From Senegalimassilia sp003474385 (GTDB lineage: Bacteria > Actinomycetota > Coriobacteriia > Coriobacteriales > Eggerthellaceae), in the NCBI RefSeq assembly GCF_003474385.1, contig NZ_QUCY01000007.1, forward strand, positions 27,280 through 91,279: a stretch of 64,000 nt of DNA. Direction: 5' to 3'. Of this stretch, positions 26,017 through 35,255 are shown one piece after another. Each line of letters starts with the position of its first letter. Position 1 is the stretch's first letter. The position numbers and the translations under genes were made by a program. The notes beneath the pieces were generated by a model that saw only the letters and a list, made by a program, of their open reading frames with translations, made no database searches and had not been told where the DNA came from.

Positions 26017-27090
26017 ATGAACAGCAAATCGATCGACATGCAGGGTGGATCCGGACTGCCGATTGCGTCCGGCGCCTCGGTTGCGACTGATGCCCTGGTC
26101 GCACCTGGCATCCCGGTCGCACCTGGCGATTCTGCTGCGTCCGGCGGCGCGGTCGCGTCAGAGGCGAACGGCGGCGAAACCTTCGACGTCGCCGTCATCG
26201 GCGCAGGCCCGGCGGGTTTGACCGCGGGCTTGTACGCCGCGCGCGCGGGCTTGCGCACCGCGGTGTTCGAGCAACTCTCGCCCGGCGGGCAGCTCACGCA
26301 AACCGAGCGCATCGAGAACTACCCGGGGTTTTCGGAAGGAGCCGGCGGCTTTGAGCTTGCATGGTCCATGAAGGAGCAGGCCGAACGCTTCGGCGTGCAG
26401 ATTATCAACGAGGGGGTCTCCTCGCTCGACCTGGCGTTGCCGGTGAAGCAGCTGCGTACGCCATACGGGTCCTACGGCGCCCGAAGCGTCATCGTGGCCA
26501 CGGGAGCCCGTCCGCGCAAGCTCGGCGTGCCCGGCGAGGCGCAGCTTACGGGGCGCGGCGTTTCGTATTGCGCCACCTGCGACGGCAGCTTCTTCCGCGG
26601 GAAGACCGTCATGGTGGTCGGCGGCGGGAACACCGCCGCGGCCGATGCCATCTACCTTTCGCGGCTGGCCGAGCGCGTCATCCTCGTGCATCGCCGCGAC
26701 AAGCTGCGCGCAACGCCCGTTTATCACGACCAGCTGGCGAAACTTGAAAACGTCTCCTTCATGTGGAGCACCGAGGTGCGCGCCTTGCACGGCGAGGAGG
26801 GCAAGCTGGTTTCCGCGCAGGTCGAGCATCTAAGCGACGGCGCCTTGGAAACCGTGCCCGTCGACGGCGTGTTCGTGGCGGTGGGCACGCAGCCCAACAC
26901 CGAGTTCCTCGCAGGCGCCTTGCCCCTTGACGCGGGCGGCTACATCGCGGCCTCCGAAACAGGGGAAACCCCCATCCCAGGCGTGTTCGCGGCGGGCGAT
27001 GTGCGGGCGAAAGCCCTTCGCCAAGTGGTCACGGCGGTGTCCGATGGTGCAGTCTGTGCGGAGCAGGCTGCAAACCATGTCGCAATCTGA
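26017..27090 (+). CDS. trxB: Thioredoxin reductase with an unusual N-terminal extension
   Basis: A 357-residue FAD/NADPH enzyme reducing thioredoxin. The FAD site is VAVIGAGPAGLTAGLYAARAG, the redox pair is CATC in SYCATCDGSFF, the NADPH site is VVGGGNTAAADA, and the C-terminal FAD segment is GVFAAGDVR. Ordinary TrxB is ~310 residues. Here about 52 residues precede the FAD fold, low-complexity and rich in Ala, Gly, Pro and Val, with no signal-peptide character. The start ATG is six bases from GGGGG. A later start inside the fold is unlikely, since none has a comparable site. Confidence 0.95.
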   Translation: MNSKSIDMQGGSGLPIASGASVATDALVAPGIPVAPGDSAASGGAVASEANGGETFDVAVIGAGPAGLTAGLYAARAGLRTAVFEQLSPGGQLTQTERIENYPGFSEGAGGFELAWSMKEQAERFGVQIINEGVSSLDLALPVKQLRTPYGSYGARSVIVATGARPRKLGVPGEAQLTGRGVSYCATCDGSFFRGKTVMVVGGGNTAAADAIYLSRLAERVILVHRRDKLRATPVYHDQLAKLENVSFMWSTEVRALHGEEGKLVSAQVEHLSDGALETVPVDGVFVAVGTQPNTEFLAGALPLDAGGYIAASETGETPIPGVFAAGDVRAKALRQVVTAVSDGAVCAEQAANHVAI

Positions 27091-27112
27091 TAAGATTTTA
27101 CGGTTCGACAAC

Positions 27113-27167
27113 GGCCCTGCCACGCTTATCGCGTCTGCAGGGCCCATGCCGCGGGTCCGTCCGCGGC
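27113..27167 (+). promoter_or_regulatory. Two hairpins between trxB and prfA
   Basis: First stem GGCCCTGC/GCAGGGCC (27113-27144, inner ACGC/GCGT). Second stem GCCGCGG/CCGCGGC (27148-27167). Neither has a T-run; they may end trxB or structure the prfA leader. Confidence 0.45.
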
Positions 27168-27200
27168 CACCGGCAACATATGACGAAGGATGCACCGACC

Positions 27201-28274
27201 ATGCAAGATAGCGAAATGCGCGACAAGCTGGAGAAGATCATCAAGGCTTACGAGGAGCTGCAGGCCAAGATGAGCGACCCTGCCGTGCTTGCCGATCAGA
27301 AGGAATACAACAAGCTGGCAAAGGAATACTCCGACCAGGGCGAGCTGGTGGAGAAGTCCCGCGAGTACCTGCAGGCCTGCACCGACATCGACGAGGCCAA
27401 GGAGATGCTCGGCGACCCCGACATGAAGGAGTTCGCGCAGGAGACTATCTCCGCCGCAGAGGCCAAGCTTCCCAGCTTGGAAGAGGACATCAAGTTCCTG
27501 CTCATCCCCTCCGATCCGGCCGACGAGAAGGACATCATCGTGGAGATCCGCGCCGCGGCCGGCGGCGATGAGGCCGCCATCTTCGCGGGCGACCTGTTCA
27601 AGATGTACGAGCGCTTCTGCTCCTCGCGCAAGTGGAAGATCGAGCTCATGGACGTCAGCCCCTCCGATGCGGGCGGTTACAAGGAGGTCCAGTTCAAGGT
27701 CAAGGGCGACAAGGTGTACTCGGTCATGAAGTTCGAGTCCGGCGTCCACCGCGTGCAGCGCGTTCCCAAGACCGAGTCCCAGGGCCGCATCCACACCTCC
27801 ACCGCAACGGTGGCGGTGCTGCCTGAGGCTGACGAGGTCGAGGTCGACATCAACGAGAACGACCTGCGCATCGATGTGTACCGCGCCGGTGGCCCGGGCG
27901 GCCAGTGCGTCAACACCACTGACTCCGCCGTGCGCATCACGCACCTTCCGTCGGGTTTGGTCGTGCAGTCCCAGGACCAGAAGTCCCAGCTGCAGAACAA
28001 GATCGCCGCAATGGCCGTTCTGCGCGCCCGCCTGTACGAGAAGATGCTCGCCGAGCAGCAGGCCGCTGAAGGCGCCAAGCGCCTGGCTCAGATCGGCTCG
28101 GGCGACCGTTCGGAGAAGATCCGCACCTACAACGGCCCGCAGGACCGCGTGACCGATCACCGCATCGGCTTCAACTCCACCTACACCAGCGTGCTGCAGG
28201 GCGACGGCCTTGACGACGTCATCGCCGCGCTTCAGGCCGCCGATCGCGCTCAGAAGCTCGAAGAGGCCGTGTAG
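27201..28274 (+). CDS. prfA: Peptide chain release factor 1
   Basis: A 357-residue factor recognising UAA and UAG. The PXT anticodon tripeptide appears as PKT in RVPKTESQGRIHTS, which marks RF1 rather than RF2 (SPF). The catalytic GGQ lies in YRAGGPGGQCVNTTDSAVR. The start ATG at 27201 follows GAAGGA by ten bases; the ATG at 27180 has no site. prmC, which methylates the GGQ glutamine, comes next on the same strand. Confidence 0.97.
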   Translation: MQDSEMRDKLEKIIKAYEELQAKMSDPAVLADQKEYNKLAKEYSDQGELVEKSREYLQACTDIDEAKEMLGDPDMKEFAQETISAAEAKLPSLEEDIKFLLIPSDPADEKDIIVEIRAAAGGDEAAIFAGDLFKMYERFCSSRKWKIELMDVSPSDAGGYKEVQFKVKGDKVYSVMKFESGVHRVQRVPKTESQGRIHTSTATVAVLPEADEVEVDINENDLRIDVYRAGGPGGQCVNTTDSAVRITHLPSGLVVQSQDQKSQLQNKIAAMAVLRARLYEKMLAEQQAAEGAKRLAQIGSGDRSEKIRTYNGPQDRVTDHRIGFNSTYTSVLQGDGLDDVIAALQAADRAQKLEEAV

Positions 28275-28495
28275 GTCAGAAATCCCATCAGGGGTAATCG
28301 CATCGCGGCGCGGATGAACCGTGCCGCGATGCGTCGATCGCCGAAGGCGCGCCACCGCAGCAACGGTGCCGCGCCTTCGGCGTTGTTTTGCGCTGGTCGG
28401 TTTGATTGCCGGCTTTGCGGATACGGCTCCGCGTCGCAGGCGTTTGTTTGCGGGGGAGCGGGCGTGGGCTCGATGGAAGGCGAAGGAAACGGAAC

Positions 28496-29587
28496 ATGGG
28501 CGATATGTGGACGATCAAGGCCGCGCTCGATTGGACGGTCGGTTATCTTGAGCGCAAAGGCGACGAGAATCCGCGCCTTTCGGCCGAGTGGCTGCTGTCG
28601 GAGGCGTGCGACATGTCCCGCATCCAGCTTTACGTCAGCTTCGATCGCCCCTTGTCGCTTGAGGAGCGCGATATCCTGCGCGGCTACGTCACGCGTCGCG
28701 GCAAGGGCGAACCGTTGCAGTACATCACCGGGTATGCGGCTTTCCGGCACATTCAGGTGAAGGTGCGCCCAGGCGTGCTCATCCCGCGACCCGAAACCGA
28801 GGTGCTCGTCAGCGAGGCGCTCTCGCTTCTGCCCGCGGCGCACCGGCGCGTTGCACTTGACAGCACCATCGACGCTTGGGAAGGGGATGCGCTCATCGCG
28901 GCCAAGGCAGCTGCGGCCGAGGCTGCGCAGGACGGCTCGGACGACGCGTCGGAGACATTGAAGCGCTCCCATCAGGCTATTAGCGCTTACTTGGATGCTC
29001 AGCAAGATCATGATGACGGCGATGGCTGCGATCGCCCCGATGGTTCCGCGGTCGCAAAGCCCCGACCCTTGCTGGTCGCCGATATCTGCACGGGAAGCGG
29101 GTGCATCGCGTGCTCGGTTGCCTACGAACGTCCCGATACGCGCGTCATCGCAACCGACATAGCGCCCGAGGCGGTGGCGCTTGCCAAGGACAACGCCGCC
29201 GAGTTGGGGCTTTCCGGCCGCGTCCGCATCGAGCGGGGAGATTTGGGCTCGCCGGTGCCCGCCGCTGCAATGGGCCGGCTCGATTTAGTGGTTTCCAACC
29301 CGCCCTACGTTCCCACGGCGGTGCTTGCCGAGATACCTCGGGAAGTGACCGATTTCGAGCCCGCGCTCGCCTTGGACGGCGGCGCCGACGGCAACGATAT
29401 CCTTCGCCGTCTACTGCCTTGGACGGCGGCGGCGCTTCGCCCCGGGGGCGGTTTCGCCTTCGAGCTGCACGAGACCTGCCTTGATGCTGCGGCGGAGCTG
29501 GCGCGGCAAGCGGGTTTCCATCAGGTGCGCATCGCCGACGACCTGGCCGGCAGGCCGCGCGTGCTCACCGGCGTCAAGCCGGTGTAA
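28496..29587 (+). CDS. prmC: Release-factor glutamine methyltransferase PrmC with an inserted linker
   Basis: A 363-residue SAM enzyme methylating the GGQ glutamine of release factors. The N-terminal helical domain ends with EPLQYITGYAAFRHIQVKV and IPRPETEVLV. The SAM site is VADICTGSGCIACSVA and the catalytic motif is VVSNPPYVP. Normal PrmC is ~280 residues. The excess is a ~70-residue Asp/Ala/Ser-rich linker (~120-190) between IPRPETE and the SAM site, resembling the insertion in TrmB here. It follows prfA, the usual neighbour, after 221 bp. Confidence 0.92.
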   Translation: MGDMWTIKAALDWTVGYLERKGDENPRLSAEWLLSEACDMSRIQLYVSFDRPLSLEERDILRGYVTRRGKGEPLQYITGYAAFRHIQVKVRPGVLIPRPETEVLVSEALSLLPAAHRRVALDSTIDAWEGDALIAAKAAAAEAAQDGSDDASETLKRSHQAISAYLDAQQDHDDGDGCDRPDGSAVAKPRPLLVADICTGSGCIACSVAYERPDTRVIATDIAPEAVALAKDNAAELGLSGRVRIERGDLGSPVPAAAMGRLDLVVSNPPYVPTAVLAEIPREVTDFEPALALDGGADGNDILRRLLPWTAAALRPGGGFAFELHETCLDAAAELARQAGFHQVRIADDLAGRPRVLTGVKPV

Positions 29588-29651
29588 ACCGGTAACCGCA
29601 TTCTGTGGAACAGCTTGAAGCGCCGCAAATCGCATGAAAACACCGAACGAA

Positions 29652-29686
29652 ACGGCCTCGTTTCCCGGAGTGGGAAACGAGGCCGT
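29652..29686. terminator. Bidirectional terminator between prmC and the carbonic-anhydrase-like gene
   Basis: A perfect 15-bp stem with a GGAGT loop. The minus strand continues TTCGTT and further T-rich sequence. It serves two converging genes. Confidence 0.75.
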
Positions 29687-29828
29687 ATTGCGTTCGAACG
29701 GGGGATGGGTGAACGGGGGACGGATTATTCGACCCCTAGGTGAATGGGGTACGGAGGTGCGTTCGCAACCAGAGCACGCCTTTGCGCCTCCGTTCGCCCG
29801 CACGCATGCTGCTAGGGTGTCGGGCTGC

Positions 29829-30413
29829 TTACTCGATGCCGATGGCGGGGATGTTTCGCGGCATGTTCGCTCCGGCGGCCGCGATGCCGTCGCGCTCCAT
29901 CTGCTTTCCGATTTCCACGTACAGGGCTGCATCGGCGGCGTTCTGGGCAACCTCCTCGTCGGTGAGCGTGCGGATCTGCTTGGCGGGAACGCCCACCATG
30001 ACGGCCCGGGGCGGCACCTCGCGGCCTTCGGGCACCAGCGCGCCGGCGCCGATGAGCGCCTCCTTGCCCACGTGCGCGCCGTTCATCACGATGGCCCCCA
30101 TGCCGATGAGCACGCCGTCCTCGACGGTGCACCCGTGCACGGTGGCGTTGTGGCCGATGATCACATTGCGGCCTACCGTCAGCGGGAAACCCGCGTCGAC
30201 GTGCAGGCTGCATCCTTCCTGTACGTCGCTGCCCTCGCCGATGACGATCCGTTCGCCGTAATCGGCTCGGATCGCGGCCTCGGGTAACACGGTGGCGTCG
30301 CGCGCCAACTCGACGTCGCCGATAACGGTGGCGTTCAGCGCGACTCGCGCCTCGGGATGCATTTTCACGTGGCGATACCCTTCGGCGGGTACCAGGTTCT
30401 CATGGCTGTTCAT
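29829..30413 (-). CDS. Gamma-carbonic-anhydrase-like left-handed beta-helix protein
   Basis: A 194-residue hexapeptide-repeat protein of the CaiE/PaaY/YrdA group. The core holds repeated IGxxxxV-type hexads. The three metal-ligand histidines are in SLHVD and GHNATVHG, preceded by IRADYGERIVIGEGSDVQEG. The start ATG follows AAGGAGG. Family members hydrate CO2 weakly or act as thioesterase/acyl-CoA-linked proteins. CaiE relatives accompany carnitine genes, but this gene is 10 kb from the CoA cluster, so no link is claimed. Confidence 0.85.
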   Translation of the reverse strand: MNSHENLVPAEGYRHVKMHPEARVALNATVIGDVELARDATVLPEAAIRADYGERIVIGEGSDVQEGCSLHVDAGFPLTVGRNVIIGHNATVHGCTVEDGVLIGMGAIVMNGAHVGKEALIGAGALVPEGREVPPRAVMVGVPAKQIRTLTDEEVAQNAADAALYVEIGKQMERDGIAAAGANMPRNIPAIGIE

Positions 30414-30551
30414 GCGAGGCCTCCTTGTGCGGCTTTCGGCTTGGGCGGCGAGTCCGTCCCTGTTACCTGCATCTTCGCACGTTCGACGTGCCGCAATCCG
30501 GTCAATTTCGACGCTTCGTCCGCATTTTGAAAAAAAATTGATGGGAAACGG

Positions 30552-30579
30552 TTGCCATCCTCAGGGTCGGCGCTATACT
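30552..30579 (+). promoter_or_regulatory. Promoter of the ilvD-ilvB-ilvN operon
   Basis: TTGCCA (30552-30557), a 16-bp spacer and TATACT (30574-30579). Transcription from about 30586 would give a leader of roughly 305 nt. Confidence 0.7.
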
Positions 30580-30585
30580 AACGCC

Positions 30586-30891
30586 CACAAGTTCATAAAC
30601 GAAATGCTTTGACGAGGATAGTAGAGACGAACCCATCTTCAAGCAAGCCGGCGGTTGCTGCGAGCCGGTGTTGGGCGGGCTCGAAAACCCCTCCGAGCAG
30701 TTCCGATGAACGCTCGGCCCCAGGCGAGGAACATTCGCGCAAGGCCGGTGCAAGTAATCTGAACCGGTGACTCCGTTATGCGTCGCATATGCGTTCATGC
30801 GTATGCCTTCTCTTTTGAGGTCCTGGTGCAGGTTGCTTGCAGCAGGATTTTTTTGTGCCCCACAAGGGCAGAAGAAGGAAGAAGGATCGGC
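30586..30891 (+). promoter_or_regulatory. Long attenuator leader of ilvD with T-box-like features
   Basis: Near the 5' end GACGAGGATAGTAG is followed by a GCCGG-CGGTTGCTGCGA-GCCGG hairpin, resembling the AGUA and GGUUGCUG parts of T-box stem I. Near 30766-30776, GGTGACTCCG resembles a T-box antiterminator, but the tRNA-pairing UGGN reads TGAC. A terminator at 30822-30854 lies 37 bp before the start codon. This fits tRNA-sensing control of branched-chain amino acid synthesis. The deviant bulge and unread specifier codon keep the class uncertain; I could not choose among candidate specifiers. Confidence 0.45.
30822..30854 (+). terminator. Leader terminator upstream of ilvD
   Basis: Arms CCTGGTGCA / TGCAGCAGG (one mismatch) with a 7-nt loop, followed by ATTTTTTT. 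It lies ahead of the gene it would stop, the hallmark of transcription attenuation. Confidence 0.8.
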
Positions 30892-32568
30892 ATGCAACTT
30901 CGCAGCGACGCCGTCAGATGCGGCATTCCGCGCGCCCCTCACCGCAGCCTGCTCAAGGCAGACGGCCTGACCGACGAGGAGCTGAAGCGCCCGCTTGTCG
31001 CGGTGTTCAACTCCCGCAACGACATCATCCCCGGTCACAACAACCTCGATAAGATCTGCGAAGCCGTGAAGGCCGGCATCTACATGGCTGGCGGCGTGCC
31101 CTTCGAGATCTCCACCATCGGCGTGTGCGACGGCATCGCCATGAACCACGACGGCATGCACTACTCGCTCGTGTCGCGCGAAGCCATCGCCGACAGCTTC
31201 GAGTGCGCCGTCCAGGGCCACGCCTTCGACGCGGCCGTGTGCATCCCCAACTGCGACAAGATCGTCCCCGGCATGCTGCTCGGCGCGTTGCGCGTGAACA
31301 TCCCCACGGTGTTCGTCTCCGGCGGTCCTATGCTCCCCGGCCATCAGCCCGGTTGCACGCAGGGCGCCACCACCGACCTGAACACGCTCTTCGACGGCGC
31401 CGGCCAGGTTGCCGCCGGCACCATGACCGAAGAGGAGCTCAAGTACTTCGAGGACACCGCGTGCCCCACCTGCGGATCCTGCTCCGGCATGTTCACTGCC
31501 AACTCCATGAACTGCCTGTGCGAGGCCCTGGGTATCGCGCTTCCCGGCAACGGCACCATCCCCGCCGTGTACTCCGAGCGCCTGCGTCTTGCCAAGCACG
31601 CCGGCATGAAGGTCATGGAGCTTCTTGAGAAGGGCATCTGCATCAAGGACATCATCACCGAGGCCGCCATCCATAACGCCATGGAGTGCGATATGGCCTT
31701 CGGCGGTTCCACGAACACGGTGCTGCACCTCACCGCCATCGCGCAGGAGGCGGGCCATCCCATCACCATGGACGATTGGGATGCGGCGAGCGCGCGCACC
31801 CCGCACCTGGTGAAGCTGCAGCCTTCCGGCCCGCGCCCGCTCATCGACCTGTACGCTGTCGGCGGCGTGCCGGTGGTCATGCATGAGCTGGGCGAGGCCG
31901 GCCTGCTCGACCGCAGCGCGCTCACGGTCATGGGCACCATGGACGAGTACCTGGCCAACTGCACCAAGCCCGCCGACGGCGAGGTGTGCCGCACGCACGA
32001 CAACCCCTTCTCCAAGGTGGGTGCCCTGCGCGTGCTCCACGGCAACGTGGCCCCCAACGGCGGCATCGTGAAGAAGTCGGCGGTCGATCCGTCCATGCTC
32101 ACGCACACGGGCCCGGCGCGCTGCTTCGACTCCGAGGAGCAGGCCTGCGAGGCCATCTTCGCCGGCAAGATCAACCCCGGCGACGTGGTGGTCATCCGCT
32201 ATGAAGGCCCCGCCGGCGGCCCGGGCATGCGCGAGATGCTCACGCCCACCAGCGCCATCGTGGGCATGGGCCTTTCCAAGTCGGTTGCCCTGCTCACCGA
32301 CGGCCGCTTCTCCGGCGCCTCCAAGGGCCCGTGCGTGGGTCATATCAGCCCCGAGGCCGCTGCCGGCGGCCCGATCGCGCTGATCCAGGACGGCGATCAG
32401 ATCACCGTCGACATCGAGGGCGGCGCCATCACGCTGCACGTCGACGATGACGAGATGGCGGCCCGCCGTGCGGCCTTCGTCGCGCCGGCCCCGAAGCACA
32501 ACCATGGCGTGCTGGCCAAGTACGCCAAGTTGGTTTCCTCCGCAGACAAGGGAGCGTATGTGTCATGA
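30892..32568 (+). CDS. ilvD: Dihydroxy-acid dehydratase
   Basis: A 558-residue Fe-S enzyme making 2-keto acids in isoleucine and valine synthesis. Cluster cysteines are in CIPNCDKIVPG and CPTCGSCSGMFTANSMN; GGSTNTVLHL and LTDGRFSG are family marks. The start ATG follows AAGGAAGAAGGA. The stop overlaps the ilvB start by 4 bp, so ilvD, ilvB and ilvN are one coupled operon under the leader attenuator. Confidence 0.98.
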   Translation: MQLRSDAVRCGIPRAPHRSLLKADGLTDEELKRPLVAVFNSRNDIIPGHNNLDKICEAVKAGIYMAGGVPFEISTIGVCDGIAMNHDGMHYSLVSREAIADSFECAVQGHAFDAAVCIPNCDKIVPGMLLGALRVNIPTVFVSGGPMLPGHQPGCTQGATTDLNTLFDGAGQVAAGTMTEEELKYFEDTACPTCGSCSGMFTANSMNCLCEALGIALPGNGTIPAVYSERLRLAKHAGMKVMELLEKGICIKDIITEAAIHNAMECDMAFGGSTNTVLHLTAIAQEAGHPITMDDWDAASARTPHLVKLQPSGPRPLIDLYAVGGVPVVMHELGEAGLLDRSALTVMGTMDEYLANCTKPADGEVCRTHDNPFSKVGALRVLHGNVAPNGGIVKKSAVDPSMLTHTGPARCFDSEEQACEAIFAGKINPGDVVVIRYEGPAGGPGMREMLTPTSAIVGMGLSKSVALLTDGRFSGASKGPCVGHISPEAAAGGPIALIQDGDQITVDIEGGAITLHVDDDEMAARRAAFVAPAPKHNHGVLAKYAKLVSSADKGAYVS

Positions 32569-34529
32569 GCGAACGCAAGCAAGATAAGCACGCGTCCACC
32601 GCAGGCCAGCCCCGCGGCCTGGGCAGCAAAAACCCCAAACAGGGCGAAGAGATGATCGGCGCGCAGGCCGTGGTGGCCTCGCTTGAGGCCGAGGGCGTCG
32701 ACCTGGTCTTCGGCTACCCGGGCGGCCAGGCCATCAAGATCTACGATGCGCTCTACGACAGCAAGCAGCTGCATCATGTGCTCTCCCGTCATGAGCAGGG
32801 TGCGGTGCACGAGGCCGACGGCTATGCGCGCGCCACGGGCAACGTCGGCGTCGTCATCGTCACCTCCGGCCCCGGCGCCACCAACACCGTTACCGGCATC
32901 GCAACCGCCTATATGGACAGCGTGCCGCTCGTGGTCATCACCGGCCAGGTGCCGCGCGGCGTCATCGGCACCGACAGCTTCCAGGAGTCCGACATCGTCG
33001 GGATCACCATGCCCGTGGTCAAGCACTCCTTCCTGCTGCAGTCCACCGATGAGCTGACGTCCACCTTCCGCGAGGCGTTCCATATCGCCGCATCCGGCCG
33101 TCCCGGCCCGGTGCTGATCGACATCCCCTCCGATATCCTGTCGGAGAAGATGGTGTTCAACTATCCCGATAAGGTCAACCTGCCCTCGTATCGCCCCACC
33201 TATCGCGGCAATGCCAAGCAGATCCGCGCGGCGGTCCAGCGCATCCAGCGCGCCGAGCGCCCCGTGCTCTACGTTGGCGGCGGCGTGATCAGCTCCGGTG
33301 CCGCCGATGAGCTGGTCGAGCTGGCCAACGCGCTGCAGCTGCCCGTGGTCACCACGCTTATGGGCAAGGGAGCGTTCCCTGCTTCCAACCCGCTCAACAT
33401 CGGCCCCGTGGGCATGCACGGCTCGAAGTACGCCAACCTCGCCATGACCGAGTCCGACCTCATCATCGCCTGCGGTGCGCGCTTCTCCGATCGCGTGACG
33501 GGCAAGCTCTCCGAGTTCGCTCCGCATGCCGACGTCATCCACATCGACATCGACCCGGCGGAGATCGGCAAGATCCGCAAGGTGCAGATCCCCATCGTCG
33601 GCGACCTTCGCGGCGTGCTCGCCGGCATCAACGAGGCGGTTGCCAAGGCCGGCGCCAAGCCCATCACGGGCCCCTGGCTCGAGCAGATCGCCGAGTGGCG
33701 CCGTCGGTTCCCGTTCTACCACTCCGACCTGGTGGAAGACCCCGGTCGCATCGTGCCTGAGACGGTCATGCAGAAGCTCTCGCGCAAGCTCGACCCCGAG
33801 CATTCCATCGTGGTGACCGAGGTCGGCCAGCATCAGATGTGGGCTGCGCAGTTCATCGACCGCGAGAAGCCGCGCACGTTCATCTCCTCCGGCGGTTTGG
33901 GCACCATGGGTTTCGGCTTCCCGGCGGCCATCGGCGCTGCCTTCGGTTGCCCGGACGACCAGGTGGTCTGCGTCGCTGGCGACGGATCGTTCCAGATGAA
34001 CTCCCAGGAGATGGCCACGGCCGCCATCAACGGCGTGCCGGTGAAGGTGCTCATCCTGGACAACCGCGCCCTTGGCATGGTGCATCAGTGGCAGAAGCTG
34101 TTCTACAACGAGCGCTACAGCTTCACGGAGCTGTCGGCCAACCCCGACTTCTGCAAGCTGGCCGATGCCTACAGCTGGAAGTCCCGCCGCATCACCGCCC
34201 CCGAGGAGGTCGATGCCGCGCTTGACGAGATGCTCGCCTGCGAGGGCCCCTTCCTGCTCGACGTGGCCATCCCCGACGACCAGAACGTGTTCCCGATGGT
34301 GGCCCCCGGCGCGGCGATGTCCGACGTGCTCGGCGCCATCGACGTAGCCGTCGGCGCCGTGCGCACCGACGTGCCCGGCCAGCCGGCGCCTGCGCCCGAG
34401 CCGGAGAAAAGCCCCTGCGCTAAGATCGATGCTCAGTTCGGCGGCCGATGGGAAAGCGATCCCGAAGACAAAGGACCGCGCGAGGGCGAGCAGCCCGAGG
34501 ACGCGGACGTGGAAGGGGAGTCCCGATGA
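32565..34529 (+). CDS. ilvB: Acetolactate synthase large subunit
   Basis: A 654-residue TPP enzyme joining pyruvate with pyruvate or 2-ketobutyrate. The catalytic Glu is in LSRHEQGAVHEADGYAR, and the TPP/Mg motif is GDGSFQMNSQEMATA. Beyond the usual ~560-residue core there are ~28 extra N-terminal residues and a ~50-residue Pro/Glu-rich acidic tail. It overlaps ilvD and ilvN by 4 bp on each side. Confidence 0.97.
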   Translation: MSERKQDKHASTAGQPRGLGSKNPKQGEEMIGAQAVVASLEAEGVDLVFGYPGGQAIKIYDALYDSKQLHHVLSRHEQGAVHEADGYARATGNVGVVIVTSGPGATNTVTGIATAYMDSVPLVVITGQVPRGVIGTDSFQESDIVGITMPVVKHSFLLQSTDELTSTFREAFHIAASGRPGPVLIDIPSDILSEKMVFNYPDKVNLPSYRPTYRGNAKQIRAAVQRIQRAERPVLYVGGGVISSGAADELVELANALQLPVVTTLMGKGAFPASNPLNIGPVGMHGSKYANLAMTESDLIIACGARFSDRVTGKLSEFAPHADVIHIDIDPAEIGKIRKVQIPIVGDLRGVLAGINEAVAKAGAKPITGPWLEQIAEWRRRFPFYHSDLVEDPGRIVPETVMQKLSRKLDPEHSIVVTEVGQHQMWAAQFIDREKPRTFISSGGLGTMGFGFPAAIGAAFGCPDDQVVCVAGDGSFQMNSQEMATAAINGVPVKVLILDNRALGMVHQWQKLFYNERYSFTELSANPDFCKLADAYSWKSRRITAPEEVDAALDEMLACEGPFLLDVAIPDDQNVFPMVAPGAAMSDVLGAIDVAVGAVRTDVPGQPAPAPEPEKSPCAKIDAQFGGRWESDPEDKGPREGEQPEDADVEGESR

Positions 34530-35011
34530 AGCACATCCTGTCCGTTTTGGTTGAGAACAAGCCCGGCGTGCTCTCGCGCGTCACGGGCATGGTCTCCCGC
34601 CGCGGTTTCAACATCGATTCGCTGTCGGTCGGTCCCACCGAAGATCCCACCATGTCGCGCATCACCATCATCGTGAAGGCCGACGAGCTGGCGTACGAGC
34701 AGCTCACCAAGCAGCTCAACAAGCTGGTGAGCGTGTTCAAGATCACCGACCTCACCGATACCTCCGCCATCGAGCGCGAGCTGGTGCTGTTCAAGGTCAA
34801 CGCCGCGCCCGACCGCCGCAACGAGATCATCGAGATCGCCAACGTGTTCCGCGCCAAGATCGTCGATGTCGGCCGCTCAAGCCTCACCATCGAGGCCACG
34901 GGCGACGAGTCGAAGCTCAAGGGCATGGAGGACCTGTTCCGCGCATACGGCATCAAGGAGATCACGCGCACCGGCAAGATCGCCATGTCGCGTGCCTCCA
35001 AGGAATCGTAG
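34526..35011 (+). CDS. ilvN: Acetolactate synthase regulatory subunit
   Basis: A 161-residue ACT-domain protein conferring valine feedback control on IlvB. It opens MKHILSVLVENKPGVLSRV with RRGFNIDSLSVGPTED, the classic IlvH/IlvN start, and has the C-terminal ALS-short domain. The ATG overlaps the ilvB stop and is preceded by GGAAGGGGAG. Confidence 0.97.
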   Translation: MKHILSVLVENKPGVLSRVTGMVSRRGFNIDSLSVGPTEDPTMSRITIIVKADELAYEQLTKQLNKLVSVFKITDLTDTSAIERELVLFKVNAAPDRRNEIIEIANVFRAKIVDVGRSSLTIEATGDESKLKGMEDLFRAYGIKEITRTGKIAMSRASKES

Positions 35012-35255
35012 GCGCCATGGCTTCCCGCAGTACGCTGTGGCAGCGCAGGCTGCGCATGTGGGCGATGCCGTGATCGGCTAAGCGCCATGTTCGGGCGTTC
35101 GCTAGTACGTAGCTCGCGCGATGAGCTGCGCTAACCGTCGGGGTTCGAATGCGGCATGCGGGCGATGCGCTTTGCAGCCGCCTGCCATGCGCAGATGCGA
35201 TTTCGCACACGTTATACTTCCAGGTACATCAGCCAAGAAGAAAGGAATTACCACC

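Noticed and set aside
30707..30763. An 18-codon peptide in the ilvD leader ending Val-Gln-Val-Ile
   Set aside because: No ribosome-binding site and too few branched-chain codons in a row for a classical leader peptide.
30502..32505. A 667-codon open frame on the minus strand opposite ilvD
   Set aside because: It is the antisense shadow of a high-GC gene: His/Asp/Gly/Ala-rich, no domain, no ribosome-binding site.
35100..35175. A GGGGTTCGAATGC stretch resembling a tRNA T-arm
   Set aside because: No acceptor, D-arm or anticodon stem can be folded around it.
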